Source of the DNA: Sphingomonadales bacterium
GTDB taxonomy: Bacteria; Pseudomonadota; Alphaproteobacteria; Sphingomonadales; Sphingomonadaceae
Assembly (NCBI GenBank): GCA_027491235.1
Contig: JAIXWO010000026.1
Coordinates: 248,001 to 312,000 of the forward strand
Length of the DNA: 64,000 bases
Reading direction: 5' to 3'
Under the pieces are notes generated by a model, which saw nothing but the letters and a program-made list of their open reading frames with translations, searched no databases and was not told the origin of the DNA. The translations under genes and the position numbers were made by a program. Numbering within the stretch: the stretch's first letter is position 1; each line of letters starts with the position of its first letter. Positions 36,020-44,010 of this stretch are shown here, piece by piece.

Positions 36020-36792
36020 CTGCGGATCTCCAGCAGCTTGAGCGGATATTTGCTCATCACCATCAGTAAATTGGAATAGACGCCGTTGCGTCGGCAGGCG
36101 CGCACGACCTCTTTGTTGATCCGCATTTTGGCTGAGAAATCTCGCGTGCTCGCCCCGCCCATCTGCATGTTGACGAAGATTTCGGGTAGGTGGCGGTACT
36201 GGATCAAGCCGTCCCGGAAGGCCCGCACCACGAAATCAAAATCGCCTGCGATGCGGTAGTCTTCCGCAAAGCCGTCAAGCGCTGTGTAGACATCTCTGGA
36301 CACAAACATACCGGGATGCGCGGGCATCCAGCCCCAGCGGATACGATCCGGGTGGAACTGGCCGCTGTCATAGCGACGGACCAATTGGGTGAAGTTTGCG
36401 TCGCGGAAGAAGGCGACATCGCCGAAGACGGCGTTGATGCTTCCTTCTGAAAAGAGTCTGCATACTCGGGCGATGACGTCCGCATCTGCATAGGCGTCAT
36501 CCGCATTCAAAAAGGCAACAATGTCGCCTGTAGCAAGCGCCAAACCTTTGTTCATGGCATTGTAGATGCCGCTGTCTGGCTCCGACAGCAGGATGCCGTC
36601 AGACCTCAAGTTATCGGAGACAATGTGCTGGGTGCCATCGTTCGACGCGCCATCGACAACGATGTGCTGGATCGCCGAGTGCGTTTGCGCTCGGACGGAC
36701 GCCAAAGTCGCACCGATCGTGTTGGCGGCATTTCGGCACACGGTCACAATAGACACTGTGGGCGCGCTAACTGGGTGTGCTTGTGTGATCAT
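36016..36792 (-). CDS. Family 2 glycosyltransferase (WcaA-like)
   Basis: A 258-residue GT-A enzyme. It starts VSIVTVCRNAANTIGATLAS near residue 13, then HIVVDGASNDGTQ near 45, SGIYNAMNKGLALATGD near 75, and the metal-binding LNADDAYAD near 95; AGDFDFVVRAF near 195 is the late conserved block. It probably adds one sugar to the lipid-linked oligosaccharide. It differs from the GT2 at 21061. A 54-base gap separates it from the sulfotransferase gene. Substrate unknown. Confidence 0.9.
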   Translation of the reverse strand: MITQAHPVSAPTVSIVTVCRNAANTIGATLASVRAQTHSAIQHIVVDGASNDGTQHIVSDNLRSDGILLSEPDSGIYNAMNKGLALATGDIVAFLNADDAYADADVIARVCRLFSEGSINAVFGDVAFFRDANFTQLVRRYDSGQFHPDRIRWGWMPAHPGMFVSRDVYTALDGFAEDYRIAGDFDFVVRAFRDGLIQYRHLPEIFVNMQMGGASTRDFSAKMRINKEVVRACRRNGVYSNLLMVMSKYPLKLLEIRR

Positions 36793-36846
36793 AGATTTCG
36801 GTTGTGCTCATGTCGTGTCATCGGATTTCCAGGTGCATCAGTTGAT

Positions 36847-37869
36847 TTAGGTTGAAGCCATGTGTTGGAGTTCAGCGTGTAATTTCTCCGCCCTGGCCAC
36901 CAAGTCTGTATCGGGCGCCGGCAGGCGCCGTTCCGGTTGCACGGACAGCGTGTCGCCAGAAATGTGGTTGGGGGGACAACCGAGCCGCGTGCAGAGACGC
37001 CGCAGCGCATCCGGATCGCGGCAAAGATGGTCATAGTCGACGAAAATGACCTGTTGGGAGTATCGGGCCGCAATCTGCGAGAGATACTGATAAACGTTTG
37101 TCCACAAATGAAGCCAGTAATCAATGACGTCGGGGGACTGTTGCGCGGAGGCGTTCTCAAAAATGAACGGCCGCTGGTCCGATCCAAATTCATGATGGCC
37201 CAGCCACTGCATAAACTTTCCGCGGAACGGGTCAGATTTATGAAGTACTAAGGACCGCTGGTGCTGGTGCAAAAGAGAGGCCGCCTGCTGCGCCGGATCA
37301 CGAAAGGGGATAACCGCGACCGCCCCCTTGAAGGTGTCCAGCAGGGCAGGCAGCCGCAATATGTTATTGTTGTTCTTTGCAAGGTAGCGTGGGCGGCCAT
37401 AAGCGAGGGCAACAAGGCGCATGAACTGCGCGTACTTCTGCATCACGCCTGTTGATGGCTCATGCGGCACCAGACGTGTGCGTTTGATGTAGGTGCCGCC
37501 GCAAAAGTGTCTCCAAAAGACCTCTTCAATGGCTTCAGGGCTATCGAGATCGTGGAATACGCCATCGCCATGGCCCCTTTCAGCGCGCACATCTTCGCGA
37601 CGAAATGACCGGCTCAGTTGGTGCCAGACGTTTGGAGCGAGCGGAAAGGGCAGGTCACGATAGGTGGACGTGGCAAATGCATCGCTCGCGAACAGCGCGC
37701 GTGTGATGACCGTCGTTCCCGCCCGTGCCAAGCCACAAACGAACAGCGGCGGTTGTATTTCCAAAGCACTGGCGGCACGACCAAATCGCGCGCACTCCAC
37801 ATCAAACGACGTGTCGACGACCGCCGCACTGCCGAGACCGATGCGATAGAGAAGGCGCTCAGCGCCCAT
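36847..37869 (-). CDS. PAPS-dependent-type sulfotransferase
   Basis: A 340-residue soluble protein of the sulfotransferase superfamily. The 5'-phosphosulfate loop is FVCGLARAGTTVITRALF near residues 43-60. A second conserved stretch VAVIPFRDPAQQAASLLHQ near 185-203 matches the 3'-phosphate-binding region with its Arg and Ser. Such enzymes move sulfate from PAPS to sugar hydroxyls. It would act on nucleotide- or lipid-linked sugars in the cytoplasm. It overlaps the small membrane protein gene by 11 bases and belongs to the same transcription unit as an arylsulfotransferase-like gene, pointing to a sulfated glycan. Confidence 0.85.
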   Translation of the reverse strand: MGAERLLYRIGLGSAAVVDTSFDVECARFGRAASALEIQPPLFVCGLARAGTTVITRALFASDAFATSTYRDLPFPLAPNVWHQLSRSFRREDVRAERGHGDGVFHDLDSPEAIEEVFWRHFCGGTYIKRTRLVPHEPSTGVMQKYAQFMRLVALAYGRPRYLAKNNNNILRLPALLDTFKGAVAVIPFRDPAQQAASLLHQHQRSLVLHKSDPFRGKFMQWLGHHEFGSDQRPFIFENASAQQSPDVIDYWLHLWTNVYQYLSQIAARYSQQVIFVDYDHLCRDPDALRRLCTRLGCPPNHISGDTLSVQPERRLPAPDTDLVARAEKLHAELQHMAST

Positions 37870-38110
37870 GGCCTTCTTCCTCAGAGGGCGGCGGACTATC
37901 GTCCGGTCGCCGCAAAATTCTGCGATAAAGCCGTTTGATGGGATACCAGACGACCGCGAGAAAGGCGAAGGTGATGGAGCCGAACACGCTGAGCATCATG
38001 GCAATGGCGCTGAGACCTAAGCCGGGGCCCATATAGGCGAAAGCAGGGTCTGCCAGCATCACCAGGCCGGCAAAGCTTAGTAACTTCACCTTCAAGGTTG
38101 TCATTTGCAT
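37859..38110 (-). CDS. Small two-segment membrane protein, unknown function
   Basis: An 83-residue protein. The first segment (VKLLSFAGLVMLADPAFAYM) resembles a signal peptide with possible cleavage after AFA; the second (IAMMLSVFGSITFAFLAVVW) is a membrane helix. A basic region (KRLYRRILRRP) and an acidic tail follow. Small proteins of this plan occur in polysaccharide loci but no family name is certain. It lies between and overlaps both sulfotransferase-type genes, so a role linked to them is plausible. The start may be Met3 (38104). Confidence 0.65.
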   Translation of the reverse strand: MQMTTLKVKLLSFAGLVMLADPAFAYMGPGLGLSAIAMMLSVFGSITFAFLAVVWYPIKRLYRRILRRPDDSPPPSEEEGHGR

Positions 38111-39444
38111 GTCGCTGCCTTTGCTGCCGCGATAGCTGCGGCATCCTTCTCATTGTCCAAGATGCGGCTCCAGGCGAGAAGCAGCCGCTTTCCTGACGGA
38201 TTTGCGCTGATGTATTCCCATCGCAATTTACCTTGAGGGTCCATACGCAGCAGCCGACCAAAATCGGTTTCTTCTACAAAGACGTCGCCATTGCCCAGCG
38301 GCGTTCCGCGGCCCTGCGTGACTGTCTTGATGTTATTCGCCTTGAATGCGGCGGCATATGGAGAGGTGAGGTTTTTGGTTGCCAGATCGTAGATCAAGAG
38401 ATCGTTTGCTTGATCTACCGTTTCGGGATCTCCTGCAATGACCCGGTTGTCGAAAAGGGATATGCGCCGGTCATCGAGGATGTTGATGTCGTGTTGCATG
38501 CGCCATGGGCCTTGCTGCCACCAGATTATTTTTCCAGTGGACGGGCGGTATTGCATGAGCAGTGAGAGATGACGGAGACTAAGGAATAGGTCGCCTTTTG
38601 TCATATAAGGACCTGTGTGCAGCACCGGCTCAATGTCATTCAGATGTAAAGGATCAGGCGAATACGGCCGGCCTTCGAAAAGATATCCCAGCCCGTTTCG
38701 CTCCAATATGTCAGCGAGACTCTGTCTGAACAAAAGCTTTCCGGCCGGAGAGATTTTGGCGATCCCGTCCTCATGATAGTCCGCGGTCGCATTTCTGCGG
38801 GTCGACTTCAAGACCGTGTCGGGGACCCAAATATTGCCCTCTGCATCGCGCTCAATAGAGTGGTGATACAGGCCGTCCAACGTCCACAAAATCTTGCCGC
38901 AGGCGTCGATTCTGACCAGAGGCGAGCCGTCCTGAAACACGATGCCGCCATCGTCCATCAACAACGGATGGGAAAGGCGGTAGCGTTCCGGAAATCTGTC
39001 TCGGGCTAAATCAATCAGCGGCGAAGACATCTTTGACCTAGCGTTGATCGCCTTGATGTCGGGCGCGTAGCGCCGCAGAACAGTTCCGTTCCGCATATCG
39101 GTTAAGGCAGCAATGAACCGACGCGCGGCACTGTCATAACGCGCCACCAGCACAAGCTCTTCCGCTTTGCCTAAGGGCTCTTTGCGATGAAGACCGTCAG
39201 GTATTTTCGGCGCGGTAACCGGGGCGAGCCCGAGCTCTTGTTGGCGCCTCAAGCCGTTGAGTGTGTCAGGAACGGAGGCAAGGTCCAAGGCGAGCCTGCC
39301 GATGGTTTCAAAACGGGGCCCTTTGGCCACCTTATATTTTACGAGCCAGCCATAGGCAGGCAGGCCCGCAATCATGAATATCGCGAACAGAGCAAAGACC
39401 CACAACGGGATCCGCCTAAACATCAGGCGCTCAAACCAGTTCAT
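38101..39444 (-). CDS. Arylsulfotransferase (ASST)-like membrane-anchored protein
   Basis: A 447-residue protein with one N-terminal anchor (IPLWVFALFAIFMIAGLPAY, residues 12-31) and a periplasmic beta-propeller-like domain. Repeated propeller strands carry His/Asp-rich motifs: LYHHSIERDAEGNIWVPD near 200, HLNDIEPVL near 270, and QHDINILDDRRISLFDN near 325. This matches arylsulfotransferase-family proteins, which transfer sulfate between phenolic donors and acceptors without PAPS, although many homologues in glycan loci are untested. It precedes the small membrane protein and the PAPS-type sulfotransferase in one operon. The family is fairly sure, the chemistry less so. Confidence 0.72.
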   Translation of the reverse strand: MNWFERLMFRRIPLWVFALFAIFMIAGLPAYGWLVKYKVAKGPRFETIGRLALDLASVPDTLNGLRRQQELGLAPVTAPKIPDGLHRKEPLGKAEELVLVARYDSAARRFIAALTDMRNGTVLRRYAPDIKAINARSKMSSPLIDLARDRFPERYRLSHPLLMDDGGIVFQDGSPLVRIDACGKILWTLDGLYHHSIERDAEGNIWVPDTVLKSTRRNATADYHEDGIAKISPAGKLLFRQSLADILERNGLGYLFEGRPYSPDPLHLNDIEPVLHTGPYMTKGDLFLSLRHLSLLMQYRPSTGKIIWWQQGPWRMQHDINILDDRRISLFDNRVIAGDPETVDQANDLLIYDLATKNLTSPYAAAFKANNIKTVTQGRGTPLGNGDVFVEETDFGRLLRMDPQGKLRWEYISANPSGKRLLLAWSRILDNEKDAAAIAAAKAATCK

Positions 39445-39452
39445 CGAAGGGT

Positions 39453-41369
39453 CTATCGGCCCCGCTCCAGCGTGATGAAGTCGACAACCTCATCATTTGA
39501 TTCAAATTCGCTGACCAATTCCTTCAGACGCGATTTCAGGGACACCACGTCATTCTTGTCGATATCCTGCCGCAGCCGTTCCAATTGCGGTGTCAGGTCC
39601 GACCATTTCAAAAAGTCATCATGCGCCTTCATGATGCGCTCATGATGCGTTGGGAGTGGATCGTCGCCGATAAGAAGCTCTTCATACAGCTTTTCGCCGG
39701 GGCGCAGCCCGACGACGGAGATTTCAATATCTCCGTCCGGATTGCTCGCGTCGCGGACGCTCAGGCCGCTCAACTCAATCATATTGCGCGCCAGATCCGC
39801 AATTTTGACGGGATCGCCCATATCAAGAACGAAGACATCGCCGCCTTGCGCCATGGCACCGGCCTGCACGACAAGTTGGGCCGCTTCACGGATCGTCATG
39901 AAATAGCGGGTCACCTCGGCATGGGTGATCGTTACGGGCCCGCCGGTGCGGACCTGCTCCCGAAAAAGCGGGACGACGGAGCCGCTGCTGCCAAGCACGT
40001 TTCCAAAGCGGACCATGGAAAACCGGGTCTTTGTCTGGCGGTCTGCCAGCGCCTGAAGGATCATTTCAGCCAAGCGCTTGGTTGTGCCCATGATGTTTGT
40101 AGGACGCACGGCCTTGTCTGTGCTGATCAGCACAAAATCCCTGACGCCTGCGTGAATGGCGCATTCCGCCGCTGTCAGGGTGCCGAAAACATTGTTCTTC
40201 ACGCCCTCCACAGGGTTATGCTCGACCAGCGGCACATGCTTATATGCGGCGGCATGATACACCGTGTCGGGCGCCCATGTTGAAAGGATGAGTTCCATGC
40301 GGTTCTTGTCCGCCACGGAAGCCAGCAGCGGAACTATTTTGGTGCTCAGGCCATCAGCCTCAATAGCGCCCTCAAGCTCACGGTGAATCGCGTAAAGGGG
40401 GTATTCCCCCATCTCGAGAAGAAGCAATGTCTTGGGCCGCAGCGTCAGGATCTGGCGGCACAACTCGCTGCCGATAGACCCGCCCGCGCCTGTGACCATC
40501 ACGGACTTGCCCGTTACATTCTTTGCGAGGAGGATCTGGTTGGGTGGCACCGGATCACGGCCCAGCAAATCTTCAATATCAAGCTCCCGCAGATCGCCAA
40601 CCGCGATGCGGCCATGGGCCAAGTCGGCGACGGCGGGCAGCATCCGGACCGTGACATCACTCGATTTGACGGAGTGCAGAATTTCGCTGCGGCGGCGGCG
40701 GCTGGCTGACGGCATGGCCAGCAAGATGTCGGTCACCTCTAGCCGCTCTGTCAGTTCCTGCAGATTGCCGGGCGCGTAGATGTTCTTGCCGTTCAGCACG
40801 CTGCCCCTCAGCAGCGGGTCATCATCGACAAAGCCGACGACATACATGTCTTCGCTGTTGGAGATGGCTGCCGCCAGCTGCCGTCCCGCGCCGCCTGCGC
40901 CATAGATCAGGACCCGGCGCCGGTCGCTCATTTGCAGGAGCGCAAGATATCCGCCGCCCAGGACGAAGCGAACAACCACGCGCGACATGCCGATGAAGCC
41001 GATCAGCAGCATCGGTTGAATGATCCCGATTGTCCGTGGCACGGTCGTCACACCGATCACCGTGAACACTGTGGCGTAAGCGAGCGTGTAGAGACCACCG
41101 GCACGGACGATGGCGCCAAGTGCGGGCCAACCGGAATAGCGGAAAATCGCGCGGTAAAGGCCGTTTGTGATGAAAAGCGGGAGCGCAAAGACCAAGCTTG
41201 CAAAGATCGCAAGCCATTGAAGCCCCTCGGGAAAGACCCAGTAATCCAGGCGGAGATAGAAGGCGACAAGGACCGAGGCAATGCAGGCGATGGCGTCGGC
41301 GACCAAGGCAATGGCCCGCTTGCCGGCGCGCGGAATCTTCAGCACCTGATCCTGAAATTTATCCGACAT
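39453..41369 (-). CDS. CapD/WbpM-type membrane nucleotide-sugar 4,6-dehydratase
   Basis: A 638-residue inner-membrane enzyme, probably UDP-GlcNAc 4,6-dehydratase. Four membrane segments occupy residues 15-130, a CoA-binding-like Rossmann region starts with VLIYGAGGAGRQLAAAI near 150, and the catalytic SDR domain starts with VMVTGAGGSIGSELCRQI near 290. AAYKHVPLVEHNPVEGVKNN near 375 and STDKAVRPTNIMGTTKRLAE near 415 are the family signatures; here the Tyr of the usual catalytic triad is replaced by Met, as is normal for WbpM-type enzymes. It is the first gene of the long minus-strand cluster and supplies a 4-keto-6-deoxy intermediate, probably to the reductase at 35093. Confidence 0.93.
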   Translation of the reverse strand: MSDKFQDQVLKIPRAGKRAIALVADAIACIASVLVAFYLRLDYWVFPEGLQWLAIFASLVFALPLFITNGLYRAIFRYSGWPALGAIVRAGGLYTLAYATVFTVIGVTTVPRTIGIIQPMLLIGFIGMSRVVVRFVLGGGYLALLQMSDRRRVLIYGAGGAGRQLAAAISNSEDMYVVGFVDDDPLLRGSVLNGKNIYAPGNLQELTERLEVTDILLAMPSASRRRRSEILHSVKSSDVTVRMLPAVADLAHGRIAVGDLRELDIEDLLGRDPVPPNQILLAKNVTGKSVMVTGAGGSIGSELCRQILTLRPKTLLLLEMGEYPLYAIHRELEGAIEADGLSTKIVPLLASVADKNRMELILSTWAPDTVYHAAAYKHVPLVEHNPVEGVKNNVFGTLTAAECAIHAGVRDFVLISTDKAVRPTNIMGTTKRLAEMILQALADRQTKTRFSMVRFGNVLGSSGSVVPLFREQVRTGGPVTITHAEVTRYFMTIREAAQLVVQAGAMAQGGDVFVLDMGDPVKIADLARNMIELSGLSVRDASNPDGDIEISVVGLRPGEKLYEELLIGDDPLPTHHERIMKAHDDFLKWSDLTPQLERLRQDIDKNDVVSLKSRLKELVSEFESNDEVVDFITLERGR

Positions 41370-41413
41370 TCACCGGTCCGCTTGGCTCATCAAGCGACCC
41401 GATATTCCAACAA

Positions 41414-41426
41414 TGCCATTTCGGCA
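41414..41426. promoter_or_regulatory. TGCC-N5-GGCA palindrome between capD-type and FixJ-type genes
   Basis: The sequence TGCCATTTCGGCA lies 45 bases before the CapD-type start (minus) and 151 bases before the FixJ-type start (plus). A second TGCC-N5-GGCA site is found before the other FixJ-type gene. LuxR/FixJ regulators bind short dyads of this type, so this may be an operator. The pattern is seen; the role is inferred. Confidence 0.35.
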
Positions 41427-41577
41427 ATGTTTTAAAGCCACGTTGGCAATAGATATTCAGCCCAAAGCGTCCCCTCATTCCGTATTTTCCCTCAATGCAC
41501 GCCGCCTTGGACAGCATGTATTACGACCAGCATCTGGCAGCGTTTAGGGCTCTGCCTTGGCAGGAAGGCGGTCGGGC

Positions 41578-42192
41578 ATGGCGGAGAAGAATCTGATTTA
41601 CATCGTGGATGATGATCAGGGTGTCCGGCTGTCGCTCGCTATGTTGTTGCGGGCGCATGGCTTTGAGACGCACAGCTTTGCTGCCGCGACGGACTTCTTT
41701 GAGAGCTTCACGGCGCTCCAGCCAGCGCCGGTGCTTCTAGACCTGCACATGCCGTCGATGGACGGGATCGATTTTCTGATGGCGCTGCGGGAGCGGACGC
41801 AGATCGGCTGGCCGGTCGTGATGATGAGCGGGAATGGTGATGTGCCGTCTGCAGTCTTGGCGATGAAGCTGGGCACGCTCGATTTCATCGAAAAGCCGAT
41901 CCAGCCGGAAACGCTCCTTTCCGTCATCAGCGCCGCGCAGGCGCGACAGGCGGCGATGCAGGGCAAGGCGACAGAGCCGCCTGTTGAGAACGAGGTCCGA
42001 GAGCGTTTGTCGCCCCGCGAATTCGATGTGTTGCAGATGATCGCCCATGGCATGGCGACGAAATCAATTGCGGTGCATCTGGGCATTAGCCCGCGCACGG
42101 TGGAAATGCACCGCGCCCATATTGTCCGGCGCCTGCAGGTGCGCTCCATGTCAGAAGCTGTCGCGTTGGCGGCCAGGGCGGAACGCGACTGA
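41578..42192 (+). CDS. FixJ-family response regulator
   Basis: A 204-residue two-domain regulator. The receiver domain has VDDDQGVRLSL near residue 10, the phospho-acceptor Asp in LLDLHMPSMDG near 53, and FIEKPIQ with the conserved Lys near 105. The C-terminal LuxR-type helix-turn-helix is LSPREFDVLQMIAHGMATKS, IAVHLGISPRTVEMHRAHI. The ATG at 41578 was chosen; seven more residues in frame upstream lack support. It is divergent from the CapD-type gene, so glycan genes are candidate targets. No histidine kinase lies next to it. Confidence 0.9.
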   Translation: MAEKNLIYIVDDDQGVRLSLAMLLRAHGFETHSFAAATDFFESFTALQPAPVLLDLHMPSMDGIDFLMALRERTQIGWPVVMMSGNGDVPSAVLAMKLGTLDFIEKPIQPETLLSVISAAQARQAAMQGKATEPPVENEVRERLSPREFDVLQMIAHGMATKSIAVHLGISPRTVEMHRAHIVRRLQVRSMSEAVALAARAERD

Positions 42193-42562
42193 CTCAGCAT
42201 TGGATGATGACAGTGCCGGTGTCATTTTATGGGCGCCAAAAGGTGCTTAATATTTGATGACCAATGCAAATGACTTGAATGGGATGCTTGGTCTCTTTCC
42301 TCGTCCAGGGCCGCCTAGGCGATCTTGATCATGTCTCAAAGCCTGATTCAAAGCGGTTAGAATTACAAGAATAACAAAGAGATAGAGGCGAAGCCGCTGG
42401 TCCTTCGCAGTTCGAGGAACCCACTCCCTTCCCGGACCAGCCTGCCACCGCCTTAGCTGCCAATATGGCAATATAAGCCGTCATTTTACAGCCAATATAG
42501 TTGCTTCAAGTCAAATCATGGACGATACTCCTTCGCTATAGTCGCGTGAGGAGATAGAAAAG
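42193..42562. other. 370-base intergenic region with possible structured RNA, no firm gene
   Basis: Between the two FixJ-type genes. On minus a 74-codon frame (42247-42471) has a hydrophobic stretch (LYLFVILVILTALNQALRHD) but no good ribosome site. The DNA can form competing stems: GCGAAG (42388-42393) with CTTCGC (42403-42408), or GCTGGTCC (42396-42403) with GGACCAGC (42434-42441); the two share bases and exclude each other. The part from 42450 to 42560 is AT-rich and probably holds the promoter of the downstream gene. Function unknown. Confidence 0.45.
42458..42470. promoter_or_regulatory. TGCC-N5-GGCA palindrome upstream of the second FixJ-type gene
   Basis: TGCCAATATGGCA lies 92 bases before the TTG start at 42563, followed directly by ATATAA. 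It shares spacing and half-sites with the palindrome at 41414-41426. A partial copy (GCCAATATA) follows near 42495. A candidate operator for one or both FixJ-type regulators. Confidence 0.35.
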
Positions 42563-43204
42563 TTGACCAAGCTCATTTATCTCATCGACGATGACGAGAT
42601 GGTTCGGCAATCCGCCGCCTTTCTGCTCAAATCAAATGGCTACGCTGTGGAGCAGTTTTCCAGCGGGGAGGCCTTCCTCGATATTGCCGATACCGCAGAG
42701 CCCGGGTGCATCATGCTTGATCTGCACATGCCCGGGCTGGACGGACATCAAACGCAAGAGGCGCTCAACGAAAAGGGCATTCGGTTTCCCGTCCTGATCC
42801 TGACCGGCATGGGCGACATTGATCGTGCGGTGCGCGCCATGAAGAACGGGGCGTTTGAGTTTATTGAAAAGCCTTATGTGGAAGAGCATCTGCTGGCGAC
42901 GCTGGACAACGCCTTTGGCGAGCTGGACCGGCGGGTGAATGCGTTTGGTCTGTTGGATGATGCGAAGCTGCGGATCGCAAAATTGTCCAAGCGTGAACGG
43001 CAGGTGATGCAGGGTTTGCTGGATGGGCTGCCCAATAAACTGATCGCCTATCACCTCGGATTGAGTATCCGTACCGTGGAAAGCTTTCGTGCAACGTTGA
43101 TGGAAAAGCTTGGCGTGCGAACCGTTTCGGCTGCCGTTCGACTTGCCATGGTGGCGGGTTTGCACCCCTTCAGCGAGGAGCCTCCTGAAAAGGCAGATGG
43201 TTAA
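42563..43204 (+). CDS. FixJ-family response regulator (second)
   Basis: A 213-residue regulator related in plan to the one at 41578. The receiver domain shows LIDDDEMVRQSAAFLL near residue 8, Asp in MLDLHMPGLDG near 52, and FEFIEKPYVEE near 103. The output domain is LSKRERQVMQGLLDGLPNKL, IAYHLGLSIRTVESFRATL. The start is a TTG with a strong GAGGAG ribosome site about eight bases upstream; no ATG fits before the conserved receiver strand. A dyad 92 bases upstream may be its operator. No partner kinase is adjacent. Confidence 0.9.
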   Translation: MTKLIYLIDDDEMVRQSAAFLLKSNGYAVEQFSSGEAFLDIADTAEPGCIMLDLHMPGLDGHQTQEALNEKGIRFPVLILTGMGDIDRAVRAMKNGAFEFIEKPYVEEHLLATLDNAFGELDRRVNAFGLLDDAKLRIAKLSKRERQVMQGLLDGLPNKLIAYHLGLSIRTVESFRATLMEKLGVRTVSAAVRLAMVAGLHPFSEEPPEKADG

Positions 43205-43318
43205 CAAAAGGTTATCTGCGCGTCCGAAACGCTACGGTGAATTCAACAGGCTTTCAGACAAGGGCTGATTCAATAGACTGCCGCTAGACTGGGTGGACCA
43301 GATTGCGGGGTAACGAAC

Positions 43319-43897
43319 ATGTTGAACATCAAACCTTTTGATCCAGTTGAGGCTGATATCTTCCCTGCGCCCACCGGGCGGCTGGAGGGAGACACACGCC
43401 GCGCGGCAGAGCGAAAGCGGGTTTATCTGAAGGCGGACGCGATTGCTGTTGAGCTTGATGCAAAGGCGAACGTTATCAACGTGTCTGAAACCGGCCTGAC
43501 GGGGGAGACCGACGCCCGCATCATTGTAGGCGAGCATGTTGAAGTGTCCTTCAGCGGGCTACATTATGTGCCGGCCACCGTGCGCTGGGTCCACGGCCGT
43601 CGCTTTGGGCTCAAGCTGCTCGCGCCGCCGCCGGTCATTGGTGCCGGTGACGAAGACCTGACCCGCGATATCCGCCTGTTTGTCGGCCAGACGAGCCGCC
43701 GTGCGGTTGTCCGCAATGTCTCATCGACCGGACTGCAGATTGAGACAGACCTGCCGTTGCACAAAGGTCAGCAGGTTCTGGTCAAGGTGCTCAACGGCTG
43801 GTCGATCATGACCAGGGTGGCTTGGGTGGATGGTATCCGCGCCGGCGTGTCGATGGATGATCCGGTAGACCTGATCAGCTTTGAAAAGACGGCTTGA
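43319..43897 (+). CDS. Tandem PilZ-domain protein
   Basis: A 192-residue soluble protein that appears to hold two PilZ-like domains, the folds that bind cyclic di-GMP. The first (about 25-100) starts with the arginine-rich AAERKRVYL and has NVSETGLTGET and VRWVHGRRFGLKLL. The second (about 120-185) starts with SRRAVVRNVSSTGLQIETD and ends VAWVDGIRAGVSM. Both keep the D/NxSxxG core (NVSETG, NVSSTG). The RxxxR element is plausible only before domain one. Cyclic di-GMP control of surface polysaccharide is a common theme, and the glycan locus is adjacent. It starts with ATG 43319. Confidence 0.8.
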   Translation: MLNIKPFDPVEADIFPAPTGRLEGDTRRAAERKRVYLKADAIAVELDAKANVINVSETGLTGETDARIIVGEHVEVSFSGLHYVPATVRWVHGRRFGLKLLAPPPVIGAGDEDLTRDIRLFVGQTSRRAVVRNVSSTGLQIETDLPLHKGQQVLVKVLNGWSIMTRVAWVDGIRAGVSMDDPVDLISFEKTA

Positions 43898-43910
43898 CCA
43901 CAAACCGGCC

Positions 43911-43998
43911 GTCATCCCCGCGAAAGCGGGGATCCATCAGCACCACTGGCGTATCGGTTGAGCAGAGAAGTCTGGATTCCCGCTTTCGCGGGAATGAC
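43911..43998. repeat. REP-like inverted repeat
   Basis: The left arm (43911-43936) and right arm (43973-43998) are reverse complements at 24 of 26 positions, with 36 bases between. Each arm contains its own hairpin (CCCCGC with GCGGGG on the left, CCCGC with GCGGG on the right, around GAAAG/CTTTC). This kind of GTCATCCCCGCGAAAGCGGG element is widespread in proteobacterial spacers. It lies between the convergent PilZ and acyl-CoA dehydrogenase genes and could end both transcripts. A short frame reading through it is an artefact. Confidence 0.85.
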
Positions 43999-44010
43999 AG
44001 CTTGGGTGGT

